Assembly (NCBI GenBank): GCA_964609625.1
Contig: CAZSRS010000033.1
Span: forward strand, 1 to 49,201
Origin: G963674665 sp964609625
GTDB taxonomy: Bacteria > Desulfobacterota > Desulfovibrionia > Desulfovibrionales > Desulfovibrionaceae
Direction of reading: 5' to 3'
Length of the DNA stretch: 49,201 bases
The notes under the pieces are model-generated. The model was not told where the DNA came from, did not search any database, and saw only the letters and a list, made by a program, of their open reading frames with translations. Both the position numbers and the translations under genes were made by a program. This document shows, piece by piece, positions 15,743 to 24,083 of the stretch. Every line of letters starts with the position of its first letter. The first letter of the stretch is position 1.

Positions 15743-17389
15743 GTGTTTTCCTCTTCCCTGGTTTCCCAACGCACACCCGAATACAGTCTGGCTTTCTTTC
15801 TCCGTTTCTCGTTGCTTCCGCTTCTCGCCCTGACACTGGCGTTTGCCACCGGTTGCGCCACCACACATCGGTCGGCGACCCTCGACGACCCCGCGTCCTC
15901 CGACTCCGATGCCGTCTCCAGGCTTCCGGAATTGGGGAACTTCGACATCAACGCCTTCAAGGAAGTGAGCGAAGAGCGGGCCCGGATGGACCTGGCCCAA
16001 AGTATCCTCGAGACCGCCAAAACCCAGCTCGGCGTCATGTACCGCTACGGTGGGAATTCCCCGGATACCGGCTTTGACTGTGCCGGCTTCAGCAGTTGGG
16101 TCTTTGCCCAACACGGCATCAAACTGCCCCGCAGTTCAGGACAACAACTCAACGTAGGCATCCCCATCTCCAAGGAGGAACTCAAGCCCGGTGACCTGAT
16201 CATCTACACCCGCCGTCTTGGGTCACGAACTTCCACCCACGCCACCATCTACATGGGCGACGGCAAAATGATCCACAGCCCCCGCACGGGGCGTCCCGTG
16301 AGCATCGACGACGCCTTCGACGCCTATCATACCGCTCGTTTCATCGGAGCCCGCCGCGTGATCCTCGACGCCGACGAGGCCAAGGTCTTTGCCCAGCGCG
16401 TGCAAGAACACAAAAAGGTCCTGGCCCAGGGCACGGTGCACAAGGTCAAGAGCGGCGACACCCTCTCGGCCCTGGCCCAGAAATACGGCGTTTCCGTAAG
16501 CGCTATCATGAGCGCCAACAATATCGCCCGCCCCAGCGTCCTGCACATCGGGCAGAAACTTGTCATCCCAGGTACCGGGGGCGCCGCCACCGCCACGGCC
16601 GACGCCGGCCAACCCGCACCCGCCGCGCCTGCTCCGAAAAACTGGGACAAGACCTATGTGGTCAAGTCCGGCGACTCGGTTTGGAGCATCGCCAGGAAGC
16701 ACAACATCAGCGAAAGCGCCATGCTCGCCGCCAACAACCTGCAGAAGAAACACACCCTGAGCATCGGCCAAAAGCTCAGGGTCCCGGGCTCCGACGCCGT
16801 GAAGGACAGCGGCGAGAGCAGGCGCGTGGAGGTCGCGGCCGCGCCTCCAGCCCCGGAGTTTGAACAGGCTGAATCTCCTCAGGCCCGGAAGCAGATCGAT
16901 GACACACCGCAGCAAAAGCAGACCGAGACAGTCCGCTCCAGGGACATGGCTGCTGCCGCCCCGGATCAGAAACAGGCCGCGCCGGCCCAGACCGTGCGGA
17001 AGCTTACGCCCCAGGCCGGCACCTATGTCGTGAAATCCGGCGATACCGTCTGGACCATCGCCAAGAAGCACGGCGTCAGCGAAAGCGCCATGCTCGAAGC
17101 CAACAGACTGACCAAGAAAGACGTCTTGCAGATCGGTCAAAAGCTCGTCATCCCTGGAACCACCCCTGTGGCAGCCGTCTCCAGGACGCAGCCCCCCACT
17201 CCCGTGCCCGCGGCATCGGGGAGCGTGCTCCGGACCGCGGAATACAGGGTCCGCCCCGGAGACACCATCTGGGCGCTGGCCCGGAAGCACGGCCTCAGCG
17301 AGCAGGAACTCCTCGCGGCAAACAACCTTTCCAAGTCCGACGTGCTCAGTCTGGGGCAAAAGCTTCTGATCCCCTCGACCACGGACTGA
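15743..17389 (+). CDS. Lipoprotein NlpC/P60 endopeptidase with four LysM domains
   Basis: Predicted peptidoglycan hydrolase anchored to a membrane. Start is GTG with GGAG 10 bases upstream. A signal peptide ends in lipobox FATGC (Cys38). The NlpC/P60 catalytic domain covers about residues 85-195, with Cys113 in FDCAGFSSWVF, His166 in THATIYMG and His178 in KMIHSP as the presumed triad. Four LysM modules follow near 233-277, 307-350, 428-472 and 500-544, each with the (Y/H)xVxxGDxxxxIAxK...IGQKLxIPG pattern and separated by Ala/Pro/Gln-rich linkers. The order (catalytic first, LysM after) and four repeats make it longer (548 aa) than most NlpC lipoproteins. It would cleave stem peptides during growth or division. 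Confidence 0.93.
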   Translation: MFSSSLVSQRTPEYSLAFFLRFSLLPLLALTLAFATGCATTHRSATLDDPASSDSDAVSRLPELGNFDINAFKEVSEERARMDLAQSILETAKTQLGVMYRYGGNSPDTGFDCAGFSSWVFAQHGIKLPRSSGQQLNVGIPISKEELKPGDLIIYTRRLGSRTSTHATIYMGDGKMIHSPRTGRPVSIDDAFDAYHTARFIGARRVILDADEAKVFAQRVQEHKKVLAQGTVHKVKSGDTLSALAQKYGVSVSAIMSANNIARPSVLHIGQKLVIPGTGGAATATADAGQPAPAAPAPKNWDKTYVVKSGDSVWSIARKHNISESAMLAANNLQKKHTLSIGQKLRVPGSDAVKDSGESRRVEVAAAPPAPEFEQAESPQARKQIDDTPQQKQTETVRSRDMAAAAPDQKQAAPAQTVRKLTPQAGTYVVKSGDTVWTIAKKHGVSESAMLEANRLTKKDVLQIGQKLVIPGTTPVAAVSRTQPPTPVPAASGSVLRTAEYRVRPGDTIWALARKHGLSEQELLAANNLSKSDVLSLGQKLLIPSTTD

Positions 17390-17423
17390 GCCCTGCGCAC
17401 GGACATTGGCGCCAGGCGGAGGA

Positions 17424-18185
17424 TCAAGACCCGTCCCTCTCCGCCTTGTATTTTCGCACCGCATTGAGCATTCCCACTGCCTCCGGAAAACCAGGACGCA
17501 GATGCAGGGCCTTGTTCAGGTAGATCTCGCAGTTGTCCAGATCCCCCTTCTCGTACAATGTCCGCGCGATGTTGTAGCAGAGGTTTTCGTCGTCGCTGGC
17601 CAACTTGTAGGCGCTGGCGTAATAGGAAAGCGCCTGGTCGAACATGCCGTTCTTGCGCAGCTTGATGCCGAACTCGTTGAACAAGTGTTTGTTTTCCGGG
17701 GTGAAGGCCTCGTCGAGCTTGACCAGCTTCTTGAGCACGCCATGCGCCTCTTCGTTCTTGCCTTGATCGAGATAGGTCAGCCCCAGACCGAAATTGCCCC
17801 GAACGTTTTCCGAGTCGATTTCCAAAGCGTTCTTGAACTCGTATTCCGCGCTGTAGGGCTGCCCCTGGGAGCGCAAGCGCTCGGCCTTGGCCAGAGTCTT
17901 GTTCATCTCCCGAATGGCCGGCAGGGTCTGCGTTTTATAGATATCCGGTTCAGGCTGATATTTCTGAATGAAGAATTCGAGTTCCACGATCTCGGCCCGC
18001 CCCTGCGGTACCCACTTGTCATTCAAGGGTCTGAGCGCCACCTGTCCCTCTTTGGATTCCTCGGCGTAATAATAGACGGTCTTGTCCACCCTGCGCCGCG
18101 TGGCACCCGTACCGATGACGGCGCTCTCGCGGGAGGAAAAAACCCCGCGTAACAACTCCCTGTCCTGTGTCTGGTGCGTATTCAT
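17424..18185 (-). CDS. TPR protein, paralogue of the 19240-20097 product
   Basis: A 253-aa protein. Residues 10-75 form an N-terminal domain (GVFSSRESAVIGTGATRRRVDK...YYYAEESKEGQVALRPLNDKWVPQG), then an acidic linker (EPDIYKTQTLPAIREMN). TPR-like repeats from about residue 105 follow (YSAEYEFKNALEIDSENVR, NFGLGLTYLDQGKNEEAHGVL, HLFNEFGIKLRKNGMFDQAL, NLCYNIARTLYEKGDLDNCEIYLNKAL). It is clearly homologous over its whole length to the product of the gene two positions upstream. There is no signal peptide. It starts 12 bases after the GspE-N-domain gene and is probably co-transcribed. The function is unknown; TPRs suggest a protein-interaction scaffold. Confidence 0.85.
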   Translation of the reverse strand: MNTHQTQDRELLRGVFSSRESAVIGTGATRRRVDKTVYYYAEESKEGQVALRPLNDKWVPQGRAEIVELEFFIQKYQPEPDIYKTQTLPAIREMNKTLAKAERLRSQGQPYSAEYEFKNALEIDSENVRGNFGLGLTYLDQGKNEEAHGVLKKLVKLDEAFTPENKHLFNEFGIKLRKNGMFDQALSYYASAYKLASDDENLCYNIARTLYEKGDLDNCEIYLNKALHLRPGFPEAVGMLNAVRKYKAERDGS

Positions 18186-18197
18186 GCACGTATCCGC

Positions 18198-19097
18198 TCA
18201 ACGCATAGTATCGGGGTTCTTGCACGGGGAGCGATCCTTCCCGCGCTCGACGCAGGCCTGCAGAGTCATGGGACCCGCAGGGGTGGTCAGCTGGACGAAA
18301 AGATCGGTCTCATGCGCCAGTACCATGCCGCCCTGTTCCTCGCCGGTCGAGGCACTACCCGAGACGTGCAGCCCAAGTTCCTTGCAAGACTGGCACAAGT
18401 AACGCTCTATGACGGCGAAAAAATCGAGCATCTTCCGAACGCATTCTCCCTCGCACGGTGCGGTCTGTCCGTTGAATCCGCCATGGAACTCAGCGGCAAG
18501 CTGTTTGGAGAGGAACGTGATGCAGAGCACCTCTCCTTTCTCAACGGTCTGAACCCGCACCTCGAACCGCAGATCATAGGGCCTTGGTTCCTTGGAACAC
18601 AATGCCTCGATCTTGAGGAATCGCCCGGAAAAGCGCATGAACGCCTTGCATACGGAGCCGATCATGGCCTCGTATATCGCCTTTTCCTTGAAGTTCCGCA
18701 AGATACGGTTCAGGTTTTCCTCCCGCTCCCGCTGTTCTTCCCTGAAGAACTCCAGTTCACTGGAGAACTGCTCCGGAGTGATGTACCCCTTCATCAGCAG
18801 AGCCTCGCCCAGGTGGGTGCTGAACACAGTCTGGGCGAAAAGCAGATCGTCGAGCTGTCCTCTGGTGAGCAGCCTGTGTTCCAAGGCAATTGCACCGAAA
18901 GGCCTGTCCACACGCTTCTGTTCATCGAAGATGAACACCGTCTGATCCTTGCTCAGGTAGCCGCGCTCCTGGGCGATATCGCCGATGCGTCTGTTGGACT
19001 CTTCCTGAAAGGCTATGGCCTCCGCCAGCTGATCCCCGGTGATGATATTCTTGTCCAGAAGATAATGGCCAAAGAAATTCAATCCCTTGAAATCCAT
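18198..19097 (-). CDS. GspE/MshE N-terminal-domain protein with a possible CheX-like C-terminus
   Basis: A 299-aa protein. Residues 8-125 contain consecutive short helical modules typical of the N-terminal domain of type II secretion/pilus ATPases (LLDKNIITGDQLAEAIAFQ, IGDIAQERGYLSKDQ, FGAIALEHRLLTRGQLDDLL, LGEALLMKGYITPEQF). In MshE-like proteins such modules bind cyclic di-GMP; whether these do cannot be judged without alignment. A charged coiled-coil (FFREEQREREENLNRIL) leads into a C-terminal domain (residues of about 145-285) whose alternating pattern resembles CheX-like domains, but the ExxN phosphatase motif is not seen. There is no ATPase domain, so it is not a secretion motor. GGGAG precedes the ATG at 6 bases. 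It is sandwiched between two TPR paralogues. Confidence 0.72.
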   Translation of the reverse strand: MDFKGLNFFGHYLLDKNIITGDQLAEAIAFQEESNRRIGDIAQERGYLSKDQTVFIFDEQKRVDRPFGAIALEHRLLTRGQLDDLLFAQTVFSTHLGEALLMKGYITPEQFSSELEFFREEQREREENLNRILRNFKEKAIYEAMIGSVCKAFMRFSGRFLKIEALCSKEPRPYDLRFEVRVQTVEKGEVLCITFLSKQLAAEFHGGFNGQTAPCEGECVRKMLDFFAVIERYLCQSCKELGLHVSGSASTGEEQGGMVLAHETDLFVQLTTPAGPMTLQACVERGKDRSPCKNPDTMR

Positions 19098-19223
19098 GTC
19101 TGACTCCCGTTTCGATGTCCAAGACGAACTGCGACTACCTATCGTTGAAGACCACTCGCTTCACTCAATGGCCCCAGCTACAACGATGCACATGTACAAG
19201 TCCAGCGCGATGCATTGCATACA

Positions 19224-19235
19224 TTGATGCATCAA
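19224..19235. promoter_or_regulatory. 12-bp perfect palindrome, candidate operator
   Basis: TTGATGCATCAA is a perfect dyad. A related GATGCATTGCAT lies immediately before it, at 19209-19220. It sits in a locally AT-rich gap between the stop of the first TPR gene and the start of the GspE-N-domain gene, about 125 bases upstream of the latter. It could be a regulator site; no family was recognised. Confidence 0.3.
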
Positions 19236-19239
19236 TTCG

Positions 19240-20097
19240 TTATATGTCAACCTTATAGTAAGACTCCTCCGAAACATGCTGCGCCTTGCCTTTTCCTTTC
19301 CCCTTCTTGCTTATGCCGAGCTTGCGCTGGAGGATTTCCAGGAGTTGATTCGCCAGATTGAAATCGGGTTTCAGGGATACAGCCTTTTCCACGAACTTCA
19401 GGGCGGTGACGTAGCTCCCCTTCTCGTAAAGCGTCCTGCTCATGTTGTAGAATAGGTGCTCGTCGTCCTTGGTGAACTGGAACGCCCTGGCATAATACTT
19501 CAGTGCCTGGCTGTACATCTTGTTTTTACGTAACTTGATGCCGAACTCGTTGAACAAGTGCTTGTGTCGAGACTCGAAGGCAGCCTTGAGCTTCACGATG
19601 CGCCGGAAGACCAGATCCCCCTTTTCCTTCTCCCCCCTGTCGAGATAGGTGAGCCCCAAGCCGAAGGTGGCGCGGATGTTTTCCTCGTCAATGCGCAGGG
19701 CATTCTTGAATTCATACTCGGCGCTGAACAGCTGGCCCTTCTTGTAATGCATTTCTCCGCTGGCGATACTTGCGGTGACCTGCTGAATGGCCGGATAGAC
19801 CTTGGCCATGTAGACTTCTGGCTCGGGAATATAGTCGCTTAGCAATTCTTCCTTGGAAAGATACTGAACTTCACCGGAAGGAACGAAGTGCTTGTTCAGG
19901 GGCTGAATGCTCACCCGGCCGCCTTCCAGCTCCTCTACATAGACGTAGAACAATTGTGGTTTTTTCCGCTTGGTGTGGCCAAAGCCGATGGAAGCCTTGA
20001 CCGTGGTGGAAAACACTCCCTTGACACGGTCCTCTGGACCGTGCTGAATGAGTGAGGCGCTCATTCGAATAAGACCTTCCTTGTCATGTTCCGACAT
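19240..20097 (-). CDS. TPR protein, paralogue of the 17424-18185 product
   Basis: A 285-aa protein. The start was set at the ATG preceded by GGGGGG at 2-3 bases (MSEHDKEGLIRMSASLIQH); the open frame extends 19 codons further. An N-terminal domain (GVFSTTVKASIGFGHTKRKK...YVYVEELEGGRVSIQPLNKHFVPSG) is followed by TPRs (FSAEYEFKNALRIDEENIR, TFGLGLTYLDRGEKEKGDLVF, HLFNEFGIKLRKNKMYSQAL, HLFYNMSRTLYEKGSYVTAL). A Lys/Gly-rich tail (LGISKKGKGKGKAQH) may bind nucleic acid or acidic partners. The shared domain order with the downstream paralogue indicates a tandem duplication interrupted by the GspE-N-domain gene. There are no membrane segments. Confidence 0.85.
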   Translation of the reverse strand: MSEHDKEGLIRMSASLIQHGPEDRVKGVFSTTVKASIGFGHTKRKKPQLFYVYVEELEGGRVSIQPLNKHFVPSGEVQYLSKEELLSDYIPEPEVYMAKVYPAIQQVTASIASGEMHYKKGQLFSAEYEFKNALRIDEENIRATFGLGLTYLDRGEKEKGDLVFRRIVKLKAAFESRHKHLFNEFGIKLRKNKMYSQALKYYARAFQFTKDDEHLFYNMSRTLYEKGSYVTALKFVEKAVSLKPDFNLANQLLEILQRKLGISKKGKGKGKAQHVSEESYYKVDI

Positions 20098-20459
20098 TAC
20101 CCCCCGTATTGAGATCATAGTCCAGAAATCCATGACCGTCCAGAAGCACGGCATTCAGACGGCATCCCTTTACAGTGGCTCCGTATCCTGGCACCCCCAT
20201 TGCCAGGGAAACGAATCCTGGTTATTTTCTGGAGTAATGCACGAGAGTGGCTCATTCGTGGCAGGTTTATAAAAAATCCGTTCTCGCGTGAGGCGTCCAC
20301 TGCCCTGATGCCCTGAGCGGACTGATTGAAAACAGCATGCGCGCGCCAGGAAGGCACGCGAATCAAGAGGGTCTGCGCATCATTGGGAACAATTCGTGCC
20401 CTGTCAGGCCGACTGGAAGTATGTCGAAGAGACTCTCGGGCCATCGTGTAGAGGGATGA
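20098..20459. other. Divergent intergenic region upstream of the histidine-kinase unit
   Basis: About 360 bases separate the TPR gene and the 51-codon gene. The region holds the sigma-54-like element at 20189-20203 and an AT-rich patch (TTTATAAAAAATCC) near 20267-20280. No protein-coding frame with a ribosome site was found. Confidence 0.5.
20188..20208 (+). promoter_or_regulatory. Candidate sigma-54 promoter, overlapping a 7-bp inverted repeat
   Basis: TGGCAC (20189-20194), five bases, TTGC (20200-20203) fits the -24/-12 consensus of RpoN promoters with exact spacing. It points towards the 51-codon gene and the hybrid kinase, about 250 bases away. The same stretch is an inverted repeat, CCTGGCA and TGCCAGG around a 7-base centre, so it could instead be an operator or a transcript hairpin. 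No enhancer-binding regulator gene is in the window. Confidence 0.4.
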
Positions 20460-20615
20460 ATGATCCAGGAGAATCCATATTATTTCAAGCCGCAGCACCC
20501 CTTGGAGAGCACCGAGGCCTGGAGCAACTGGGACGCGGCTCTCGAATGGCTGGCCGTGGTCGGCGTGATCATAGCGCTGCTCGTGCTGTACAAATTGATC
20601 CGCAAACTATTTTGA
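20460..20615 (+). CDS. Small single-pass membrane protein (51 aa)
   Basis: ATG with AGAGGG 4 bases upstream, opening 51 codons to TGA. The N-terminal half is polar and Trp/Pro-rich (MIQENPYYFKPQHPLEST, then EAWSNWDAALEW). It is followed by one hydrophobic helix, LAVVGVIIALLVLYKLI, and a basic end (RKLF), which predicts N-out/C-in or a tail-anchored topology. The frame has codon use like its neighbours. It lies 167 bases before the hybrid kinase gene on the same strand. No family was recognised; a partner or signal peptide-like modulator of the kinase is possible but speculative. Confidence 0.6.
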   Translation: MIQENPYYFKPQHPLESTEAWSNWDAALEWLAVVGVIIALLVLYKLIRKLF

Positions 20616-20782
20616 TGCACTTTTTATCAGAGTTATGTAGTTATGGGAGCAAGGTCGCGCGGCAAGGCCTGTCCATCGCACCCGCTGCACAGTCCGCGAT
20701 TGGGAAGCGGGAGACAGAAGGGAACCGATCGTAACCATTCAGGCTTTGGGCAGGTACGCTGCCGAACCTAGCCGAGGAAATC

Positions 20783-23692
20783 GTGGAACAACAGCAACCC
20801 TCCGTCGACATACTCTTGACCGAAAAACAAACCCTTGAGCGACGCATCGAAGAGTTGCTCGCGGGGCAGGTCTCCCTGGAACGCCTGCGCGACGAACTCG
20901 CCGAGGCCAAACTCCAGGCAAAAGCCGTGCTCAATGCCTCCTCGGACACGGTGATGATCCTGGACTCCGTGGGCACCATCCTGGCCGTCAACGAAGCCGG
21001 CGCCATGCGCCTGCGACGGGGTGTGGAGGACACCCAGGGCGTCAACATTTTCGACCTCCTGCCCCAGGAGTTGACGGCCAAACGCAAACGCTGGCTAAAC
21101 CATGCCCTGGAAACCCGCAAACCCATTCAGTTCAAGGACGAATATCACGGCGTCACCTATGGCCACAGGCTGTTTCCCTTTTTCGAGGAACGCACCAACA
21201 CCACCCGCGTGGCCATCTTTACCCGCGACATCACGGAAAGCGAAAAGGCCCTCAAGGCCCTGCGTGAAAGCGAAGCCCGCTACCGCGCCATTCTCGAGGA
21301 CCAGACCGAGCTGATCTGCCGCTATCTGCCCGACGGCAGACTCTCCTACGTCAACGAAGCCTATGCCCGTTACTTCAACAAGAACCGCCACGAACTCATC
21401 AACCGCAACTTCATCCCCCACATCCCCGAGGAGGACATCCGGCTCATCAACCAGCACATAGCCTCCCTGAGCCCGGAAAAACCCGTCACATCCTTCGAGC
21501 ATCAGGTGATCATGGAGGGCGGGGAACTGCGCTGGCAACACTGGACACACCGCGCGGTCTACGACATGCAGGGCAGGCTCACCGAGTATCAGGCCGTGGG
21601 GCGCGACATCACCCGTCGGCGCATAGCCCAGCACGCCCTGCGCGAGAGCGAGCGCCGCTACAAGAGCCTGTTCGAGGACTCACCCATCTCGCTCTGGGAG
21701 GAGGACTTCACCCAGGTCAACAACTTTTTCAACCACCTGCGCGCCCAGGGCGTTAACGACTTCCGTGCCTTTTTCGACGCCCACCCCGAGGCCGTATCCC
21801 ATTGCGCCGGACTCGTGGAACTGGTGGATGTGAACCTTGCCACCCTCAAACTGTTCAAGGCGCGGGAAAAACGCGAGCTGCTCCAAAACCTGCAGAACGT
21901 CTTCACCGAAGGGTCACTGGAAGTCTTCAAGGAGGAACTCATCGCCCTGGCCGAAGGCAAACGGATTTTCGAGAGCGAAACCGAACACCTCACCCTCGGC
22001 GGCGAGATCAGGCATGTCTCCATCCACCTTAGCGTGGCCCCCGGCGCGGAGCACAACCTGAGTAAGGTCCATGTCTCACTCATCGACATCACCGAACGCC
22101 GTAAGGCCGAGCAGGAACTAAGGGATCATCGCGCCTTCCTCAACCAGATCATCGACACCGTGCCCAGCCCCATCTTCGTCAAGGACCGCGAAGGCCGCTT
22201 CGTGCTCGCGAACAAGGCCATGGCCGAACTCTACGGCGCCAGCCCAGCCGAACTTGTGGGCAAGAGCGGTGAGTTCTTCAACCCCAACGAGGACGAGACC
22301 TCCATCTTCAGAGCGGAAGACCTGGACGTGCTGGACTCGCAGAAACCCATTTTCATACCCCAGCGTGTGGTCACCAACCACAAGGGGGAAAAACGCATCC
22401 ACGCCACCACCAAGCTGCCCCTGACGGGCAAGGATCAGGTCCTCGGCGTGGCCGTGGACATCACGGAACGCAAGCAGGCCGAGGCTGAACGCGCCCGCAT
22501 GGAGCGGCACTTCCGCCAGGCCCAGAAGATGCAAGCCCTGGGCACCCTGGCCGGCGGCATCGCCCACGACTTCAACAACATGATCTTCGCCATCCTGGGC
22601 TTCATCCGCCTCGCCCTGAAGCAGGCGCCGGACGAGTCCAAGATCAAGGAATATCTCCTGCAGATCCAGTCCGCCGGCATGCGCGCCTCGGATCTCGTGC
22701 GCCAGATCCTTACCTTCAGCCGGCAGACCGACAAGGAGATGAAACCCGTCAACCTCTGCGCCCTGTTCAAGGAAGTGGGCAAGATGCTCAGGGCTACGCT
22801 CCCCGCCACCATAGAACTCCGACTCAACGTGGCCCAGGAGTTGGAGGAAGGAAAAGACGTCATCGTCGGCGACCCCACCCAGATCCACCAGGTGCTCATG
22901 AACCTCTGCACCAACGCCATGCACGCCATGCAAAACTCGGGGGGTATCCTGGACATGACCCTCAAACCCGTGAGCATCAACCCCGAGAACGCTGCCCACA
23001 ATCCGGAGCACCGCGTCGGCCAGTATCTGGAACTCGCTGTCAGCGACACCGGGCACGGCATCGATCCCACGATCATCGAGCAGATCTTCGACCCCTTTTT
23101 CACAACCAAAAAACCCGGCGAGGGCACCGGCATGGGGCTCTCCGTGGTCCACGGCATCGTCCAGAGCCACGGTGGGAGCATTCAGGTGGAGAGTGCTCCG
23201 GGCAAGGGCACGACCTTCCACGTGCTGCTGCCCAGAAAACTTGAGGCGGCCGACCACACGGGCAACGGGGAGTACAGCTGCCCAACCGGGCACGAGCACA
23301 TCCTGTTCGTGGACGACGAGCCCATCCTCGTGGACATGGCCTACGAGATGCTCACGCAACTGGGCTACAAGGTCACCGCGTTGACCTCGCCTCACACCGC
23401 GTTGCAGCGCTTCATGGAAGACCCCAACGCTTTCGATGTCCTGATCACAGACCAGACCATGCCCTACCTCACGGGCACGGAACTGGCCCGCAAACTGCTC
23501 GCCATTCGCAAGAATCTTCCCATTATCCTGGTGACAGGCTACGCCGAAACCGTAACCCCAGAATTCGTCAAGAACATCGGCATCAAGGAATTCGTCATGA
23601 AACCCGTGGTGGAGGATCAGCTGGCCCGGATCATCCGTCAGGTACTGGAATCCGCAGCAAGGGAGGAGATATGCCAAGGCTCATTCTCGTAG
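20783..23692 (+). CDS. Multi-PAS hybrid sensor histidine kinase
   Basis: A 969-aa cytosolic kinase with no membrane segment. Start GTG with GAGG 6 bases upstream. A short coiled coil (residues 10-50) leads to PAS modules at roughly 45-150, 160-285, 290-430 and 440-560, three of them ending in the D-I-T-E-R/R-R-R linker. The HisKA domain holds phospho-acceptor His near residue 595 in GGIAHDFNNMIFAI. The HATPase domain follows, with N-box LMNLCTNAMHAM, G1 DTGHGIDP, F-box FDPFFTTK and G2 GTGMGLSVVHGIV. The C-terminal receiver begins near residue 840 (HILFVDDEP) with acceptor Asp in DVLITDQTMP and Lys in VMKPV. The third PAS is atypical and long. The stop overlaps the next receiver gene, so kinase and receivers are co-translated; a phosphorelay is likely. 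Confidence 0.95.
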   Translation: MEQQQPSVDILLTEKQTLERRIEELLAGQVSLERLRDELAEAKLQAKAVLNASSDTVMILDSVGTILAVNEAGAMRLRRGVEDTQGVNIFDLLPQELTAKRKRWLNHALETRKPIQFKDEYHGVTYGHRLFPFFEERTNTTRVAIFTRDITESEKALKALRESEARYRAILEDQTELICRYLPDGRLSYVNEAYARYFNKNRHELINRNFIPHIPEEDIRLINQHIASLSPEKPVTSFEHQVIMEGGELRWQHWTHRAVYDMQGRLTEYQAVGRDITRRRIAQHALRESERRYKSLFEDSPISLWEEDFTQVNNFFNHLRAQGVNDFRAFFDAHPEAVSHCAGLVELVDVNLATLKLFKAREKRELLQNLQNVFTEGSLEVFKEELIALAEGKRIFESETEHLTLGGEIRHVSIHLSVAPGAEHNLSKVHVSLIDITERRKAEQELRDHRAFLNQIIDTVPSPIFVKDREGRFVLANKAMAELYGASPAELVGKSGEFFNPNEDETSIFRAEDLDVLDSQKPIFIPQRVVTNHKGEKRIHATTKLPLTGKDQVLGVAVDITERKQAEAERARMERHFRQAQKMQALGTLAGGIAHDFNNMIFAILGFIRLALKQAPDESKIKEYLLQIQSAGMRASDLVRQILTFSRQTDKEMKPVNLCALFKEVGKMLRATLPATIELRLNVAQELEEGKDVIVGDPTQIHQVLMNLCTNAMHAMQNSGGILDMTLKPVSINPENAAHNPEHRVGQYLELAVSDTGHGIDPTIIEQIFDPFFTTKKPGEGTGMGLSVVHGIVQSHGGSIQVESAPGKGTTFHVLLPRKLEAADHTGNGEYSCPTGHEHILFVDDEPILVDMAYEMLTQLGYKVTALTSPHTALQRFMEDPNAFDVLITDQTMPYLTGTELARKLLAIRKNLPIILVTGYAETVTPEFVKNIGIKEFVMKPVVEDQLARIIRQVLESAAREEICQGSFS

Positions 23693-24045
23693 AAGACGAC
23701 CCCCAGGTACGTGGCATGCTCAGCGAAACCCTGGCCCAGGAGGGCTACGACGTCATCGAGGCGACCAACGGCCGGGAGGCCGTGGCCCTGTTTCGCAACT
23801 CCCCGGCAGACTTGGTGATCACCGACATCATCATGCCGGAACAGGACGGCGTTGAGACCATCCACGCCCTGCGGCGGGAATTCCCAGGCGTCAAGATCAT
23901 CGCCATCTCCGGGGGCAGCGCCAACATCAGGGGCGATTACCTCCTCGGCACGGCCAACGCCCTGGGTGCCGTGAAGACCTTTTCCAAGCCCGTGGACATG
24001 GCCGAGCTGCTTGCCTCGGTCAAGGAAGTGCTGGAGCGGTCCTGA
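23671..24045 (+). CDS. Single-domain response regulator (receiver)
   Basis: A 124-aa receiver domain with no output domain. Acidic pair in LILVEDDPQV, acceptor Asp in DLVITDIIMPEQDG near residue 52, Ser in IIAISGGS, Lys in VKTFSKPVD. AGGGAGGAG precedes the ATG. It overlaps the 3' end of the kinase gene by 22 bases. It probably receives phosphate from the kinase and acts by protein contact, in the manner of CheY or Spo0F. Confidence 0.93.
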   Translation: MPRLILVEDDPQVRGMLSETLAQEGYDVIEATNGREAVALFRNSPADLVITDIIMPEQDGVETIHALRREFPGVKIIAISGGSANIRGDYLLGTANALGAVKTFSKPVDMAELLASVKEVLERS

Positions 24046-24083
24046 CCGTTCCACCTCGCGCACGCCCAGACGCAGGAGAACTC

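Noticed and set aside
16223..17464. 413-codon minus-strand open frame opposite the LysM lipoprotein
   Set aside because: Apparent repeats only mirror the LysM repeats of the true gene.
22118..23677. 519-codon minus-strand open frame opposite the hybrid kinase
   Set aside because: Antisense to HisKA, HATPase and receiver motifs; His/Gly/Val-rich with no family pattern.
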